A stretch of 64,000 nt of DNA from 2-02-FULL-55-14 sp964581115 (lineage in GTDB: Bacteria > Bacteroidota > Ignavibacteria > UBA10030), in assembly GCA_964581115.1 (NCBI GenBank), contig CAZOMY010000013.1:1-64000 (forward strand). The letters run 5' to 3'. Below are positions 34,693 to 43,298 of this stretch, piece after piece; position 1 is the first letter of the stretch, and each line of letters starts with the position of its first letter. Below the pieces are notes generated by a model. The model ran no database searches, was not told the DNA's origin, and was given only the letters and a program-made list of their open reading frames with translations. The position numbers and the translations under genes are program-made.

Positions 34693-35613
34693 ATGGCGGA
34701 GATGACCGAAGAGGCACGCCTGGCCGAGTTCGAGGCACGGATCGATCGGGGCGAGAAGATCGAGCCGGGAGATTGGATGCCCGAGGCCTACCGGCAAAAC
34801 CTGATCCGCATGATCAGCCAGCATGCACACAGCGAGATCGTCGGTCAACTGCCGGAAGGGAAGTGGATCCCGTACGCTCCGGGATTCCGGCGCAAGCTGA
34901 CGCTCATCGCAAAGGTGCAAGATGAGGCGGGTCACGGCCAGCTGCTGTACTCTGCCGCCGAAACGCTCGGCAAGACACGCGAATCGATGCTGGAGGAGCT
35001 GCTGAGCGGGAAAGCCAAGTATGCCAACGTGTTCAACTACCCCACGCCGCATTGGGCCGATGTCGGCGTCATCGGGTGGCTGGTCGACACGGCGGCCGTC
35101 ATCAATCAGACGATGCTCGCCCAGAGTTCCTACGGTCCGTATGCACGCGCCATGCGACGGATCTGCTACGAAGAATCGTTCCACATCAAGCAAGGCTACG
35201 ATGCCGTCGCAGCCATGGCCCGTGGAACGGCAGCGCAACGATCGGCCGCTCAGGAAGCGATCAACCGCTGGTGGTACCCGACACTCATGATGTCCGGTCC
35301 GCCCGACGGCCTTTCGATCCACTCGAAGCTGGCGCTGCGCTGGCGCATCAAGACCAAATCGAACGAGCAGGTCCGGCAGGAGTTCGTCGATCATATCGTT
35401 CCGCAGATCCGTGCGCTGGGTCTGACGGTGCCCGATCCCGATTGCACCTTCGACCCGGCCACAGGACACCATCGCTACACGCAGCCCGACTGGGAGGAAT
35501 TGAAGCGGGTGGTTAGCGGCGACGGTCCGTGCAACCGCGAACGTCTGGAGGCCCGCCGGAGAGCGCATGACGAAGGGCGCTGGGTTCGTGAGGCGCTGCA
35601 GGTGGCGTCATGA
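34693..35613 (+). CDS. paaA: 1,2-phenylacetyl-CoA epoxidase, catalytic subunit PaaA
   Basis: 306 residues of the ferritin-like di-iron monooxygenase family. Metal-ligand helices appear as KVQDEAGHGQLLYSA (E-x-x-H) and ICYEESFHIKQGYDA (E-x-x-H). PaaA epoxidises the ring of phenylacetyl-CoA, the committing step of aerobic phenylacetate breakdown. It requires PaaC as structural partner, PaaB, PaaD for maturation, and normally reductase PaaE. GGAGGT sits before ATG 34693. The stop overlaps paaB (ATGA). Confidence 0.96.
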   Translation: MAEMTEEARLAEFEARIDRGEKIEPGDWMPEAYRQNLIRMISQHAHSEIVGQLPEGKWIPYAPGFRRKLTLIAKVQDEAGHGQLLYSAAETLGKTRESMLEELLSGKAKYANVFNYPTPHWADVGVIGWLVDTAAVINQTMLAQSSYGPYARAMRRICYEESFHIKQGYDAVAAMARGTAAQRSAAQEAINRWWYPTLMMSGPPDGLSIHSKLALRWRIKTKSNEQVRQEFVDHIVPQIRALGLTVPDPDCTFDPATGHHRYTQPDWEELKRVVSGDGPCNRERLEARRRAHDEGRWVREALQVAS

Positions 35614-35891
35614 CCGACACACAGTGGCCGACCTGGGAGGTGTTCCATCAGACGAAACGCGGCGACCCGCATGAACACGTCGGGTCGGTCCATGCGCCCG
35701 ATGCCGCGATGGCCCTCCAGATGGCCCGCGATCAGTTCGCGCGCCGGCTGAAGTGCTCAAGTCTCTGGGTCGTCCGCACGGGCGACATTACGATGACAGA
35801 CTACCAGGACGCCAACTTCTTCGCCCGGACGACCGACAAGAGTTACCGCGATCCCAAAGCTTTCGACGCCCCCGAGAGACTCCACCCATGA
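35610..35891 (+). CDS. paaB: Phenylacetyl-CoA epoxidase subunit PaaB
   Basis: 93 residues, the usual size, with the family pattern WPTWEVFHQTKRGDPHEHVGSVHAPDAAMALQMARDQFARR and SLWVVRTGDI. PaaB is a small subunit needed for an active epoxidase complex, thought to bridge PaaAC heterodimers. The gene overlaps paaA by four bases and paaC by four bases, giving tight translational coupling. Confidence 0.95.
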   Translation: MTDTQWPTWEVFHQTKRGDPHEHVGSVHAPDAAMALQMARDQFARRLKCSSLWVVRTGDITMTDYQDANFFARTTDKSYRDPKAFDAPERLHP

Positions 35892-36658
35892 GCTCGAATG
35901 CGCCGCTCATTGAATTGCTCACGGCGTTAGCCGACGACGAATTCATTCTCGGCCATCGCGATTCGGAATGGACAGGCCATGCGCCCATTCTGGAAGAGGA
36001 CATCGCATTCTCGAACATCGCCCAGGATGAGATCGGTCACAGTCTCATCTGGTATCAGTTGCTCGAAGCGCTCACCGGACAGACGCCCGACCAGGCCGCC
36101 TTTCTGCGGCCGGCGAAGGATCTTCGCTGCTGCCGATTCGTTTCGTATCCGAAAGGCGATTTTGCCTACACTGTCGTGCGACAGTATCTCTTCGATGAAG
36201 CCGAACAGGTCCGGCTGGCGGCCTTTGGCGAGAGCTCGTATGAACCTCTGCGACGGGCGGCGGCAAAGATGCTTCCGGAAGAGGCCTACCATCTGCTCCA
36301 CACCAAGGGTCTCGTCGAACGTCTCGGCAGGGCGACTGAGGAGAGCCACCGGCGGATGCAGGCGGCCGTCGACGCGGCCTTTCCTCAAGCGCTCGGGCTC
36401 TTCGAGACCCTCTCGTCTGAGAAGGCATTGATCGACGCCGGAGTCTTCCCCGGTCATCGAGAGCTCCAGCGGAGGTGGAGCGAGCAAGTCGTTCCCGTCC
36501 TCGTGACGGCGACGATCGGTCCGCCGGTCGATGCTTCGGGCAGAAATCTCGTCGAGGCTGATCTAGGCGGCCGAAAAGGGGCCCACACCCCCTATCTCCT
36601 CGAGGCGGTGTCCGACCTGCAGCGCGTCTACTTGTCTGAGCCGGGAGCGGTATGGTGA
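35888..36658 (+). CDS. paaC: Phenylacetyl-CoA epoxidase structural subunit PaaC
   Basis: 256 residues of the ferritin-like fold. DDEFILGHRDSEWTGHAPILEEDIAFSNIAQDEIGHS is the PaaC N-terminal signature. PaaC pairs with PaaA and lacks a working metal centre in characterised systems. ATG 35888 overlaps the paaB stop; the alternative frame start at 35753 lies inside paaB and is not used. The end overlaps paaD by seven bases. Confidence 0.95.
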   Translation: MSSNAPLIELLTALADDEFILGHRDSEWTGHAPILEEDIAFSNIAQDEIGHSLIWYQLLEALTGQTPDQAAFLRPAKDLRCCRFVSYPKGDFAYTVVRQYLFDEAEQVRLAAFGESSYEPLRRAAAKMLPEEAYHLLHTKGLVERLGRATEESHRRMQAAVDAAFPQALGLFETLSSEKALIDAGVFPGHRELQRRWSEQVVPVLVTATIGPPVDASGRNLVEADLGGRKGAHTPYLLEAVSDLQRVYLSEPGAVW

Positions 36659-37143
36659 ATCCCGCGTCAGCACACGAGAAAGTGTGGGAGATCCTCCGAA
36701 CGGTGCCCGACCCGGAGATCCCGGTAATCAGTCTCGTGGACCTCGGCGTCGTCCGGTCGGTACATCTGGAGGGGAAAGGCGTGGAGGTGATCATTCGCCC
36801 TACCTTCAGCGGCTGCCCCGCGATGGAGCACATGCGGGCCGAGGTCGAGCGCGCATTGCACGAAGAGGGCTACGAGCCGGTGAAGGTTGTGATCGACCGC
36901 TTGAGCTCGTGGTCGACGAACGAATTGAGCGAGTCGGCCCGTCGGCGTCTGACGGCGATCGGCATCGCCCCTCCTCCGAAGGCGACGGGGGATCTCGCGG
37001 CAGATCTAGCTCGCCCAGTTGATTGCCCGCTCTGCGGCTCGGGCGATACGCATCTCGACAGCGCATTTGGTGCGACCTTATGCAAGCAGATCTTTCGTTG
37101 TCGCTCATGCCGCCAGTCGTTCGAGCGCTTCAAGCCTCTCTGA
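36652..37143 (+). CDS. paaD: Phenylacetate degradation protein PaaD (Fe-S maturation type)
   Basis: 163 residues. The N-terminal MIP18/DUF59 domain shows VPDPEIPVISLVDLGVVRSV and FSGCPAMEHM; the C-terminal zinc-ribbon-like part has CPLCGSGDTHLD and CRSCRQSFERFKPL. This arrangement is specific to PaaD, proposed to help assemble the epoxidase metal centre or Fe-S cluster. It is the last gene of the cluster; no paaE reductase follows. Confidence 0.93.
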   Translation: MVNPASAHEKVWEILRTVPDPEIPVISLVDLGVVRSVHLEGKGVEVIIRPTFSGCPAMEHMRAEVERALHEEGYEPVKVVIDRLSSWSTNELSESARRRLTAIGIAPPPKATGDLAADLARPVDCPLCGSGDTHLDSAFGATLCKQIFRCRSCRQSFERFKPL

Positions 37144-37302
37144 CAGAGAGATGGATCATTCGTTTGATTTCCAACGATGCACCACTAAGAATGGCAGGAA
37201 CGCTGGGGAAGCTAACAAGAGAGTGAGATGTGGTTTGAATGAGCAGTGGGCTTCTGACCTGCCCGGCGACCAATGAGTTCGGTTGATGAGGTGTCATCGT
37301 AA

Positions 37303-37319
37303 CTCACACTCCGTGTGAG
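37303..37319. other. Perfect palindromic hairpin upstream of the Sua5 gene
   Basis: CTCACAC/GTGTGAG with a 3-nt TCC loop. It lies 20 nt before GTG 37340. No T-tract follows, so a terminator is unlikely; an operator or leader hairpin is possible. The surrounding 37144-37339 stretch shows no gene. Confidence 0.5.
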
Positions 37320-37339
37320 CGATTCGGCTCAGCTGTAAC

Positions 37340-38377
37340 GTGCTTCGCTCTGATCCCCCCGTGCCTGAGACCCGCCTCATACGCGTAGATCCGATTGCAC
37401 CCGATCCTTCCATCATCGAGGATGCCTGCCGTGTACTCTCGGGTGGCGGGCTTGTGGCCTTTCCGACGGAGACGGTCTACGGGCTTGGCGCCGATGCCAT
37501 GAATGCCGATGCGGTCCGCTCGGTGTTCTCCGCGAAGGGTCGTCCCGCCGACAATCCCCTCATCGTCCACCTATCCGACGCATCGCAGATCGGGATGGTG
37601 GCAACGGATGTCCCGGCCTCAGCTCGACGGCTGGCCGCCAGATTCTGGCCGGGGCCGATCACGCTCGTCGTGCCGGCGCGGATCGACGTGCCGAAAGAAG
37701 TGAGGGCCGGACTACCGACGGTGGCCGTGCGCGTTCCCGATCACCCCGTGCCTCGAGAGATCGTACGATGTCTCGGTCGGGGACTTGTTGGGCCGAGCGC
37801 CAATCTCTCGGGACGTCCGTCGCCCACGACCGGCGCCCATGTCATGGACGATCTTCGAGGCGTGGTCGACCTGATCCTGGACGCCGGGCCGACCCGCATC
37901 GGGATCGAATCGACGGTCGTGGACGTGACGGTCGATCCCCCGGCCATTCTGCGCGAGGGAGGCATCAGCCATGACGAATTGCTGTCGGAACTGGGGGCGG
38001 TGCGAACGCCGGACGAGGTGACGCTGCTGCGTCGTGCACCGGGGACCCGTCACCGACACTATGCGCCTTCGGCGAAGCTGGTGTTGGTCCCTCCCGGAGA
38101 CGAACAACGGCTGCAACGGGCGGTCGATGATGCCCGGGCGGAAGGCGGACCGACGGGGGTTATCGTCCACACTTTCGACCTTCCGGTGAAGCGGGCCGAC
38201 GTGGTGGTCCGTGTGGCGGGCGACGAGTCGTCATATGCCCATCAATTGTATGCCACTCTGCGTGCGCTCGATGCACGAGGTATCAAGGTGATCGTGGTCG
38301 AGTCTGTTCCCGGCTCCGGGCTTTGGCGAACGATCGCTGACCGGCTGCGCCGCGCGGCCGAGCCCCCGGCCGCGTGA
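37340..38377 (+). CDS. Threonylcarbamoyl-AMP synthase, Sua5 type
   Basis: 345 residues. The YrdC/TsaC domain (about 12-210) shows GGLVAFPTETVYGLGADAM, the KGRPADNPLIVHL segment and GLVGPSANLSGRPSPTTG, and a Sua5-type C-terminal domain follows (GTRHRHYAPSAKLVLV linker, then a Rossmann-like part). It makes threonylcarbamoyl-AMP from threonine, bicarbonate and ATP, the first step of t6A37 tRNA modification. GTG 37340 and GTG 37361 are both possible starts; neither has a strong Shine-Dalgarno site. Confidence 0.93.
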   Translation: MLRSDPPVPETRLIRVDPIAPDPSIIEDACRVLSGGGLVAFPTETVYGLGADAMNADAVRSVFSAKGRPADNPLIVHLSDASQIGMVATDVPASARRLAARFWPGPITLVVPARIDVPKEVRAGLPTVAVRVPDHPVPREIVRCLGRGLVGPSANLSGRPSPTTGAHVMDDLRGVVDLILDAGPTRIGIESTVVDVTVDPPAILREGGISHDELLSELGAVRTPDEVTLLRRAPGTRHRHYAPSAKLVLVPPGDEQRLQRAVDDARAEGGPTGVIVHTFDLPVKRADVVVRVAGDESSYAHQLYATLRALDARGIKVIVVESVPGSGLWRTIADRLRRAAEPPAA

Positions 38378-38385
38378 ACGGAAGG

Positions 38386-38414
38386 TTCATTCTCTCACGG
38401 TTTTTGGGTATATT
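38386..38414 (+). promoter_or_regulatory. Promoter for purEK
   Basis: TTCATT (38386-38391), 17-nt spacer, TATATT (38409-38414), about 42 nt before ATG 38456. Confidence 0.65.
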
Positions 38415-38455
38415 AAATACTTTACGCATTGTTCCCATCCTTCTGACAGGTGAGC

Positions 38456-38989
38456 ATGCCGCATCGAGCCCAACGATTCAGCAAGGCCGTCAAGCGACAA
38501 CCCCGACGTGCAGCGAGGAGCCCCCTCGTCGGCATTGTCATGGGCAGCGTCTCCGACGCCGAAACCATGGAGGGGGCCCGCCAGGTCCTGAAGGTGTTCG
38601 GCGTACCGCATGAGTTCCGCGTTGTGTCCGCGCACCGCACTCCGGACCAGATGTTTGCATATGCTTCCCAGGCGGCGGCTCGCGGGCTCAAGGTCATCAT
38701 CGCCGGAGCCGGCGGGGCCGCCCATCTCCCGGGAATGATCGCATCGAAGACCGTTCTCCCCGTCATCGGAGTCCCCGTCCAATCGAAGGCCCTGCACGGC
38801 CTCGACTCGTTGCTTTCCATCGTCCAGATGCCGGCCGGCGTCCCCGTCGCCACTGTGGCCATCGGCAATGCGACGAACGCCGGACTGCTGGCCGTCCGCA
38901 TGCTTGCCGCGGGGGACCAACGGTTGCAGGCGCGTCTGGCCGACTATGCCGACCGGATGCGCAACCGGGTGTTGACCTCCAGGGTATGA
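38456..38989 (+). CDS. purE: N5-carboxyaminoimidazole ribonucleotide mutase PurE
   Basis: 177 residues. GIVMGSVSDAETMEGA, FRVVSAHRTPDQMFAYA, IIAGAGGAAHLPGMIASKT and GVPVQSKALHGLDSLLS are the class I PurE signatures. It moves the carboxylate of N5-CAIR to C4 in purine synthesis. The ~25-residue basic N-terminal extension is unusual. GTG 38450 is an in-frame alternative start; ATG 38456 is preferred. The stop overlaps purK (ATGA), the normal partner. Confidence 0.95.
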   Translation: MPHRAQRFSKAVKRQPRRAARSPLVGIVMGSVSDAETMEGARQVLKVFGVPHEFRVVSAHRTPDQMFAYASQAAARGLKVIIAGAGGAAHLPGMIASKTVLPVIGVPVQSKALHGLDSLLSIVQMPAGVPVATVAIGNATNAGLLAVRMLAAGDQRLQARLADYADRMRNRVLTSRV

Positions 38990-40131
38990 TGGCGCCGCTG
39001 CCCACCGGATCCGTCATCGGAATCATCGGCGGCGGACAGCTTGGCATGATGACCATCCGCGAGGCCCATCGGATGGGCTATCGCAGCGTCGTCTGGGACC
39101 CCGACCCCGCGTGTCCGGCCTCACGCCTGGCCGATGAGATCATCACGGCGCCGTTCGATGACGCCGAAGCAGCGGCACGCCTCGCCGATCGCTCCAACGC
39201 CGTCACCTACGAATTCGAACACATCAGCGTCGAGCTGGTCCGCTCGCTCGAGGCGAAGAAGCTCGTGCGTCCTGGGCACGACATTCTGCGTGTGGCCCAA
39301 CATCGCGAAGTGGAAAAAACCTCGCTCCGTTCGCTCGAGATCCCCGTGGCCAGCTTCCGTGTGGCCGGATCGGTCGAGGCCTTCCGAACGGCGATCGCGG
39401 AGGTGGGTCTTCCGGCGGTTGTGAAGACATCAAGCGCCGGCTACGACGGCAAGGGGCAGTCGATGCTCCGGACCTCCTCCGACGCCGAAGCGTTCGTTAA
39501 GGCGTATGCCGCATCGCCGGTGCCGGTGGTCGTCGAGACGTTCCTGGACCTGGCGGCCGAAGTCTCCGTCATTGCCGTTCGCGATGCGGAAGGAAAGGTG
39601 CAAGAATTCCCTGTCATTCAGAATGAGCACCGCGACCACATCCTTCATCTGAGCCTCGTCCCGGCGCAGGTGAGCGATCGGGTGCGGCGCGATGCCCTGC
39701 ATCTGGCGAGGCGGGTCGTGGAGGGGCTTGGCGTCGTCGGCGTGCTGTGTGTGGAGATGTTCGTGACGAAGGATGGAATGGTGCTTGTCAACGAGATCGC
39801 CCCGCGTCCGCACAATTCCGGCCACTTTTCGCTCGACGCCTGCTCCATCTCGCAATTTGAAGCGCTCGTCCGCGTCGTTGCCGGGCTCGATATACCGGAG
39901 CCGGAATTGCTGACTCCGTGTGCCATGGTCAATCTGCTGGGCAAGCACCTCGACCGCTTGGACGTGGCGAAGCTCCACCGGATCGCAGGGACCAAGCTTC
40001 ATCTCTACGGAAAGGTTCGGCATGAGCCGAAACGCAAAATGGGGCACGTCACCATCCTCGGGGGGACGGAGACGATCGTCCGGGATCGCATGGAGCAAGT
40101 GCGAACGCTGATCGGAGAGGCGATCGAATAG
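38986..40131 (+). CDS. purK: N5-carboxyaminoimidazole ribonucleotide synthase PurK
   Basis: 381 residues of the ATP-grasp family: IGIIGGGQLGMMTIREAHRMG at the N-terminus, EFEHISVE, VKTSSAGYDGKGQ, VVETFLDLAAEVSVI, and EIAPRPHNSGHFSLDACSIS near the end. It converts AIR, ATP and bicarbonate to N5-CAIR, the substrate of the overlapping purE product. Confidence 0.96.
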   Translation: MMAPLPTGSVIGIIGGGQLGMMTIREAHRMGYRSVVWDPDPACPASRLADEIITAPFDDAEAAARLADRSNAVTYEFEHISVELVRSLEAKKLVRPGHDILRVAQHREVEKTSLRSLEIPVASFRVAGSVEAFRTAIAEVGLPAVVKTSSAGYDGKGQSMLRTSSDAEAFVKAYAASPVPVVVETFLDLAAEVSVIAVRDAEGKVQEFPVIQNEHRDHILHLSLVPAQVSDRVRRDALHLARRVVEGLGVVGVLCVEMFVTKDGMVLVNEIAPRPHNSGHFSLDACSISQFEALVRVVAGLDIPEPELLTPCAMVNLLGKHLDRLDVAKLHRIAGTKLHLYGKVRHEPKRKMGHVTILGGTETIVRDRMEQVRTLIGEAIE

Positions 40132-40141
40132 GGGAGCGAAT

Positions 40142-40783
40142 ATGGACCGAATGTGCCGAGTATGTGGAACGACGATCGCCGGCGAGGCGTCGGTGTGCAG
40201 CCAATGCGGAGCCCCGTTCATTGCAGAGGCGCCGGCTACGCAGGCTGCCGCCGCCCCGAAAGGAATGCACCTGGCGTGGGTGGTGCGCGCGATCTTCGTG
40301 ACCGCCGCCGTCGCAGGCGTCTGGGCGTTCTACGGCGACGCGTTCCGGGAATACCACCCCGTGATCGCCAAACAGCCTGAAGTGAGCGCGCCAGGGAGTT
40401 CCGGACGCCTCAACAGCAGGCTCGTAACCGCCCGGCTGGAAGGACCGTTCATCATCGTGTCGCTGTCGGACCTTCAAGAACACCGGATCGTGCGGTTCTT
40501 CGACCCGGAGTCGGTGCAGACGGTGCCGATGCTGGCCTACCTGACCCCCTCCGGACGCGTCGTGACGGCCATGAGCATCAGCGAGAATTGCCGCTCCCGC
40601 GATTTCTACCTGGAAGGCGAGAACATCCATTGCGCCAACTGTCCTTCCTATTGGAACGCCTCGAGTCTTGAGGCGTATGCCTGCTGTCAGAAGTACTATC
40701 CCGACCCGATCCCCAGCACCGTGCTCGGGGACGAAGTGCGGATCGAGGCCGTGACTGCCAGGGCGTGGCAAACGAGATCCTGA
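40142..40783 (+). CDS. Zinc-ribbon, membrane-anchored DUF2318-like protein
   Basis: 213 residues in three parts. An N-terminal zinc ribbon (CRVCGTTIAGEASVCSQCG) is followed by one membrane helix (about 45-62, VVRAIFVTAAVAGVWAFYG) and a C-terminal domain resembling DUF2318, with five further cysteines in NCRSRDFYLEGENIHCANCPSYW and ACCQKYYPDP. The cysteines probably bind a metal or Fe-S cluster. With the ribbon in the cytosol, the C-terminal domain would lie outside the inner membrane, though orientation is uncertain. It begins 10 bp after purK. Function unknown. Confidence 0.7.
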   Translation: MDRMCRVCGTTIAGEASVCSQCGAPFIAEAPATQAAAAPKGMHLAWVVRAIFVTAAVAGVWAFYGDAFREYHPVIAKQPEVSAPGSSGRLNSRLVTARLEGPFIIVSLSDLQEHRIVRFFDPESVQTVPMLAYLTPSGRVVTAMSISENCRSRDFYLEGENIHCANCPSYWNASSLEAYACCQKYYPDPIPSTVLGDEVRIEAVTARAWQTRS

Positions 40784-40819
40784 TCCGACCATCACCATCG
40801 GCCCACCGGAGACCATCGC

Positions 40820-42559
40820 ATGACCGACATTGAACGCTGGGTGGAAGAGTCCGCCCGAGTCACCCGACCCGACCGCATTGTGTGGTGCGACGGTTCCCGC
40901 GACGAATACGACGGCCTCATCCGTTCGATGCTCGCCGACGGAACCCTCCTCGCCTACGATCAGCAGTCCCATCCCGGTTGTTACCTTCACCGCAGTCATC
41001 CCAGCGATGTCGCGCGCACGGAGCAACTGACCTTCATCTGCACTCCGCACAAGGACGACGCCGGTCCGAACAACAACTGGATGTCGCCGGCCGATGCGAA
41101 AGAGCGCGTGGGTCGGCTGTTCCAGGGATGTATGCAGGGACGGACGATGTATGTGATCCCGTACCTTATGGGCCCCGTCGGGTCGAAGTACAGCAAGGTC
41201 GGAGTCGAGATCACCGACAGCCCGTATGTCGTGGCCAACATGCACATCATGACGCGGGTGGGCCGCGTCGCCATGGAACAGTACTCAACAACCGGCCAGT
41301 TCGTCCCCGGACTGCATTCGCTTGGCGATCTGTCGCCCGAACGTCGGTTCATCATGCATTTTCCCGAAGAGAACCTGGTCTGGAGCATCGGAAGCGGATA
41401 CGGCGGAAACGCGCTGCTGGGCAAGAAGTGCTTCGCTCTGCGGCTGGCTTCGTCGATGGCTCGCAGGGAGGGATGGATGGCGGAGCACATGCTGATCATC
41501 GGGCTGGAAGAGCCGGGTGGCCGGGTGACGTACATGGCCGCCGCATTCCCGAGCGCGTCGGGCAAGACCAACCTGGCCATGCTCGTTTCGACGCTCGCCT
41601 CTGAGGGTTACAAGGTCTGGACCGTCGGCGACGACATCGCATGGATGTACATCGACGCCGAGGGTCGCCTTCGGGCCGTTAATCCGGAAGCTGGCTTCTT
41701 CGGCGTGGCCCCCGGTACGAGCGCGCAGACGAATCCGATCGCGATGGAGACCATTCGCCGGAACACGATCTACACCAATGTGGCGATGACCGGCGACCGG
41801 AAGCCGTGGTGGGAGGGGATGGGCGTCGAGCCGGGTCCCGGACTGATTGATTGGCAAGGCCGACCGTGGACGCCGGGAGGCGAGAAGGCGGCGCATCCGA
41901 ACTCACGATTCACGGCTCCCGCCAGCCAATGTCCGACGATCTCTCCGAAGTGGGAGGATCCCGAAGGGGTCGTCATTTCAGCCATCATCTTCGGCAGCCG
42001 GCGATCCGTCGTCGTGCCGCTGGTTTATCAGAGCGTGAGCTGGCAGCACGGCGTCTTCATGGGCTCGAGTATGGGGGCCGAAACGACGGCGGCCGCGACC
42101 GGGGCGGTCGGCGTGGTCCGGCGCGACCCGATGGCCATGTTGCCATTCTGTGGCTACAACATGGCCGACTACTTCCAGCATTGGCTTGACATGGGGAAGC
42201 GGATGAAGCATCCTCCGCTCATCTTCCGTGTGAACTGGTTCCGTAAGGACGCGCAGGGAAAGTTCCTCTGGCCAGGATATGGCGAGAACATCCGCGTACT
42301 CAAATGGATCCTGGAGAGGGTGCAAGGAAAAGGAAAGGCTGCGGAAACGGTGCTGGGCTACGTTCCGACGCCAGAAGCGATCAACACCGAAGGACTGAAC
42401 CTGGAGCCGGGAACGATGGAGACACTCACGGCCATCGATCGTGAAGGGTGGCTCAATGGAACGATCGAGATGGAGAGATTCTACAGTCAGTTCGGGGAAC
42501 GCCTGCCGAGGGAGATCCGTGAAGAGCACGCGGCGCTGAGGAAGCGGTTGGGCGCCTGA
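40820..42559 (+). CDS. pckG: Phosphoenolpyruvate carboxykinase (GTP)
   Basis: 579 residues of the GTP-dependent class, longer than and distinct from the ATP class. The P-loop AAFPSASGKTNLAML (about 240-254), DGSRDEYDGLI and PHSPSDVART-like start, and RVNWFRKDAQGKFLWPGYGEN near the end are diagnostic. It converts oxaloacetate and GTP to phosphoenolpyruvate for gluconeogenesis. It is likely transcribed alone, with a terminator-like hairpin after it. Confidence 0.96.
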   Translation: MTDIERWVEESARVTRPDRIVWCDGSRDEYDGLIRSMLADGTLLAYDQQSHPGCYLHRSHPSDVARTEQLTFICTPHKDDAGPNNNWMSPADAKERVGRLFQGCMQGRTMYVIPYLMGPVGSKYSKVGVEITDSPYVVANMHIMTRVGRVAMEQYSTTGQFVPGLHSLGDLSPERRFIMHFPEENLVWSIGSGYGGNALLGKKCFALRLASSMARREGWMAEHMLIIGLEEPGGRVTYMAAAFPSASGKTNLAMLVSTLASEGYKVWTVGDDIAWMYIDAEGRLRAVNPEAGFFGVAPGTSAQTNPIAMETIRRNTIYTNVAMTGDRKPWWEGMGVEPGPGLIDWQGRPWTPGGEKAAHPNSRFTAPASQCPTISPKWEDPEGVVISAIIFGSRRSVVVPLVYQSVSWQHGVFMGSSMGAETTAAATGAVGVVRRDPMAMLPFCGYNMADYFQHWLDMGKRMKHPPLIFRVNWFRKDAQGKFLWPGYGENIRVLKWILERVQGKGKAAETVLGYVPTPEAINTEGLNLEPGTMETLTAIDREGWLNGTIEMERFYSQFGERLPREIREEHAALRKRLGA

Positions 42560-42564
42560 GTCGA

Positions 42565-42602
42565 CGGGGCATCCGCGTGAACGGACCCCGGCCCCGCGTT
42601 TT
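42565..42602 (+). terminator. Probable intrinsic terminator after pckG
   Basis: CGGGGC (42565-42570) pairs with GCCCCG (42591-42596) around a 20-nt loop, followed by CGTTTTC. The long loop makes it weaker than the other terminators here. Confidence 0.45.
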
Positions 42603-42641
42603 CATGTTGTCCCACCTGTACTGCGATCACGAGGCTGACCG

Positions 42642-43289
42642 ATGAAACTGGACATTTTGATCCACAAACTCCTACCCACCGACAACACGTTCTTCGAGTA
42701 CCTCGAGCAATCGGGTCAGAATCTCGTCGAAGCCAGCGAAGCGCTCCGCACGCTCATGCTTACGACGAAGGCGTCCGACCGCGACGCACTCGTGCGGAAG
42801 ATCAGCGATCACGAGCATCGTGGCGACGCCATTACGCACACCATCTTTTCGGAGCTGAACTCGACGTTCGTCACGCCACTCGACCGCGAGGACATCCACA
42901 AGCTCGCCTCTGCGCTCGATGACATCATGGACTTCATGGACGGCAGCGTTGCGCGGTTCAATCTCTACGGCCTCAAGCGTTTTCCGCCCGCCATGGGGCA
43001 ACTGGCCGATATCCTGGCCAAGTCGATCGTTGAGGTGCGGAACGGGGTCCATATGCTCCGCAACATCCATCAGTCGGCCGAGCTCCATGCCACCCTCAAG
43101 AAGATCAACACGTACGAGAATGAGGCCGATGCGTTGTTCGAGCGGACGGTGAGCCAGCTCTTCGCGAAAGAGAAGAACGCGATCGAGATCATGAAGCTCA
43201 AGGAGGTCTACGTCGGCCTTGAGACCGCGACCGACAAATGCGAAGACGCGGCGAACGTGCTGGAGAGCATCCTGATCAAGCACGCGTAA
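42642..43289 (+). CDS. DUF47/PhoU-like phosphate transport regulator
   Basis: 215 residues, all helical, with the DUF47 (TIGR00153) pattern: FFEYLEQSGQNLVEAS, DHEHRGDAITHTIFSEL, TPLDREDIHKLASALDDIMDF, and TATDKCEDAANVLESILIKHA. The family adopts a PhoU-like helical bundle and is usually encoded next to PiT transporters, as here (9 bp before the PiT gene). It probably modulates phosphate uptake at the membrane. Confidence 0.93.
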   Translation: MKLDILIHKLLPTDNTFFEYLEQSGQNLVEASEALRTLMLTTKASDRDALVRKISDHEHRGDAITHTIFSELNSTFVTPLDREDIHKLASALDDIMDFMDGSVARFNLYGLKRFPPAMGQLADILAKSIVEVRNGVHMLRNIHQSAELHATLKKINTYENEADALFERTVSQLFAKEKNAIEIMKLKEVYVGLETATDKCEDAANVLESILIKHA

Positions 43290-43298
43290 GGGTGAGCG

